Source of the DNA: Pleurotus ostreatus/Saccharomyces cerevisiae fusant
Lineage: Eukaryota; Opisthokonta
Direction of reading: 5' to 3'
Assembly (NCBI GenBank): GCA_024196135.1
Contig: JAMQCK010000564.1
Location: 1-19,920, forward strand
Length of the DNA stretch: 19,920 nt
Positions 19,301-19,920 of this stretch are shown piece by piece. Numbering within the stretch: position 1 is the first letter of the stretch; each line of letters begins with the position of its first letter. The position numbers and the translations under genes were made by a program. A model generated the notes under the pieces. It saw only the letters and a list, made by a program, of their open reading frames with translations, did not search any database and was not told the origin of the DNA.

Positions 19301-19920
19301 ATTGGAGGGAGGGGTCGCGCGGCGAAAGAATAGGCGCCTGCGTGCCCGTGAGGGATAATTTACGCGGTGTGGTCGCAGGGAACGCATCTAGGGCAATCGA
19401 ATAAGAGGGCAAACTCATTGAGGGGCTCAGGCCACATACCAGAGCTATCGCGGCGGCGCGACATCAGCGCGCCAAACCGCTCCCTATGCGGACTGCTCGC
19501 GGCGACGGAGGCGGACGTCGCGAGCCGCGGGCGCTCGAGGCCCTGCGTCGATATCGTGGGGAGGAAGTCCGTCGACTGGCGCCGCCGGATCTCCGAGTTG
19601 AGCGGCCCCGCGAACGCCTGGAGGGGCGCGCGCCGTCCATCGGTCAGCCTTTTTCCCTACGCGGTCGGTGGCGCACGCACTTTTTTCTCGGCGTCGCTCA
19701 TCTCGCAGAGCGCGATGGGCACCGCGGCGTCCTCGCGGACGACGCCCTCCCAGCGCTCGACCTCGAGCCCGAGCGCGGTCTTGCCGCCGCCCTCCTGGTA
19801 GATGCGGAGCAGGTCGTCCTTGGAGTAGCGGAACGGGTGGGAGACATCGCGCTGGTCGGCCTGCGCGGGGCCCGCGGGCGACACGAGCGCGGAGTACGTC
19901 GAGGCGCTCGCGGTGTTCGC
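16307..19920 (-). CDS. GYF-domain protein, Smy2/Syh1/GIGYF-like (5' end outside window)
   Basis: Minus-strand exons: beyond 19920-19681, 19617-19440, 19387-18923, 18868-16983, 16926-16656 and 16602-16307. The introns are 63, 52, 54, 56 and 53 nt; 1111 residues are visible and the N-terminus is missing. Visible residues 30-42 read FRYSKDDLLRIYQ, containing the eIF4E-binding pattern YxxxxL plus a hydrophobic residue. The GYF domain begins near 282 (VEWSYID, then VQGPFQAAVMQKWF and YFSDDLLMKRT) and binds proline-rich ligands such as PPGF/PPGL. The signature Gly-Tyr-Phe reads Asn-Tyr-Phe (309-311). Long Gly/Ser/Ala/Pro/Gln-rich disordered stretches follow. A charged helix contains SLREIQEMEAKQAEARK and a SWGLPTSQAG motif. 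The C-terminal block, SSDFLKWLYDSL to IYANSTTMDGRRFASEF, is conserved in the family, ending in a Lys-rich NKKKKGGRS. Relatives act in translational repression and mRNA decay or in COPII/vesicle traffic; which applies here cannot be read from sequence. Confidence 0.88.
19807..19827 (-). other. Candidate eIF4E/4EHP-binding motif in the GYF protein
   Basis: The seven codons read Tyr-Ser-Lys-Asp-Asp-Leu-Leu, fitting the canonical YxxxxL-hydrophobic pattern. The preceding Phe-Arg and following Arg-Ile-Tyr resemble the 4EHP-binding segment of metazoan GIGYF proteins (YRYGREEMLALY type). It sits ahead of the GYF domain, as in GIGYF. This rests on motif likeness, not a tested interaction. Confidence 0.5.

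Overview
The window looks like nuclear DNA of a filamentous basidiomycete, most likely an agaricomycete. The evidence is intron-rich genes with mostly 46-60 nt GT-AG introns, CTGAC/CTAAT-type branch sites, GC-rich codon use, and two adjacent FunK1-type fungal protein kinases, a family known for expansion in Agaricomycotina. All exon coordinates come from reading the sequence by hand: I required phase continuity, GT/AG borders and sensible protein alignment. No search or alignment program was run.

Layout from left to right. (1) 1-374 (-) is the N-terminal part of an unrecognised basic, coiled-coil-like protein that runs off the left edge. (2) 1013-3405 (-) is UTP5/WDR43, a small-subunit processome protein (4 exons, 745 aa). 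(3) 3865-5295 (+) is the PHO85-type cyclin-dependent kinase (7 exons, 379 aa), divergent from UTP5 across a 459 bp shared upstream region. (4) 6031-8982 (+) and 10017-13159 (+) are two tandem FunK1 paralogues (912 and 979 aa) with identical intron positions and phases. (5) 13938-15993 (-) is ICP55, a mitochondrial intermediate-cleaving M24B aminopeptidase (10 exons, 499 aa, including a 7-nt microexon). (6) 16307 to beyond 19920 (-) is a GYF-domain protein of the Smy2/GIGYF type, open at its 5' end (1111 aa visible).

There is no operon logic here: most genes are housekeeping (ribosome biogenesis, phosphate/cell-cycle kinase, mitochondrial presequence processing, GYF adaptor) around a lineage-specific kinase duplication. 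No rRNA, tRNA, CRISPR array or intact transposon was recognised. The points most worth a second look are: the FunK1 pair, where both copies carry Arg where I expect the ATP-binding Lys; an identical CACGTGAC element upstream of both FunK1 genes; the 7-nt exon of ICP55; a candidate eIF4E-binding motif in the GYF protein; and an imperfect 28 bp direct repeat whose second copy contains the ICP55 stop codon. I see no wholly new multi-gene system.
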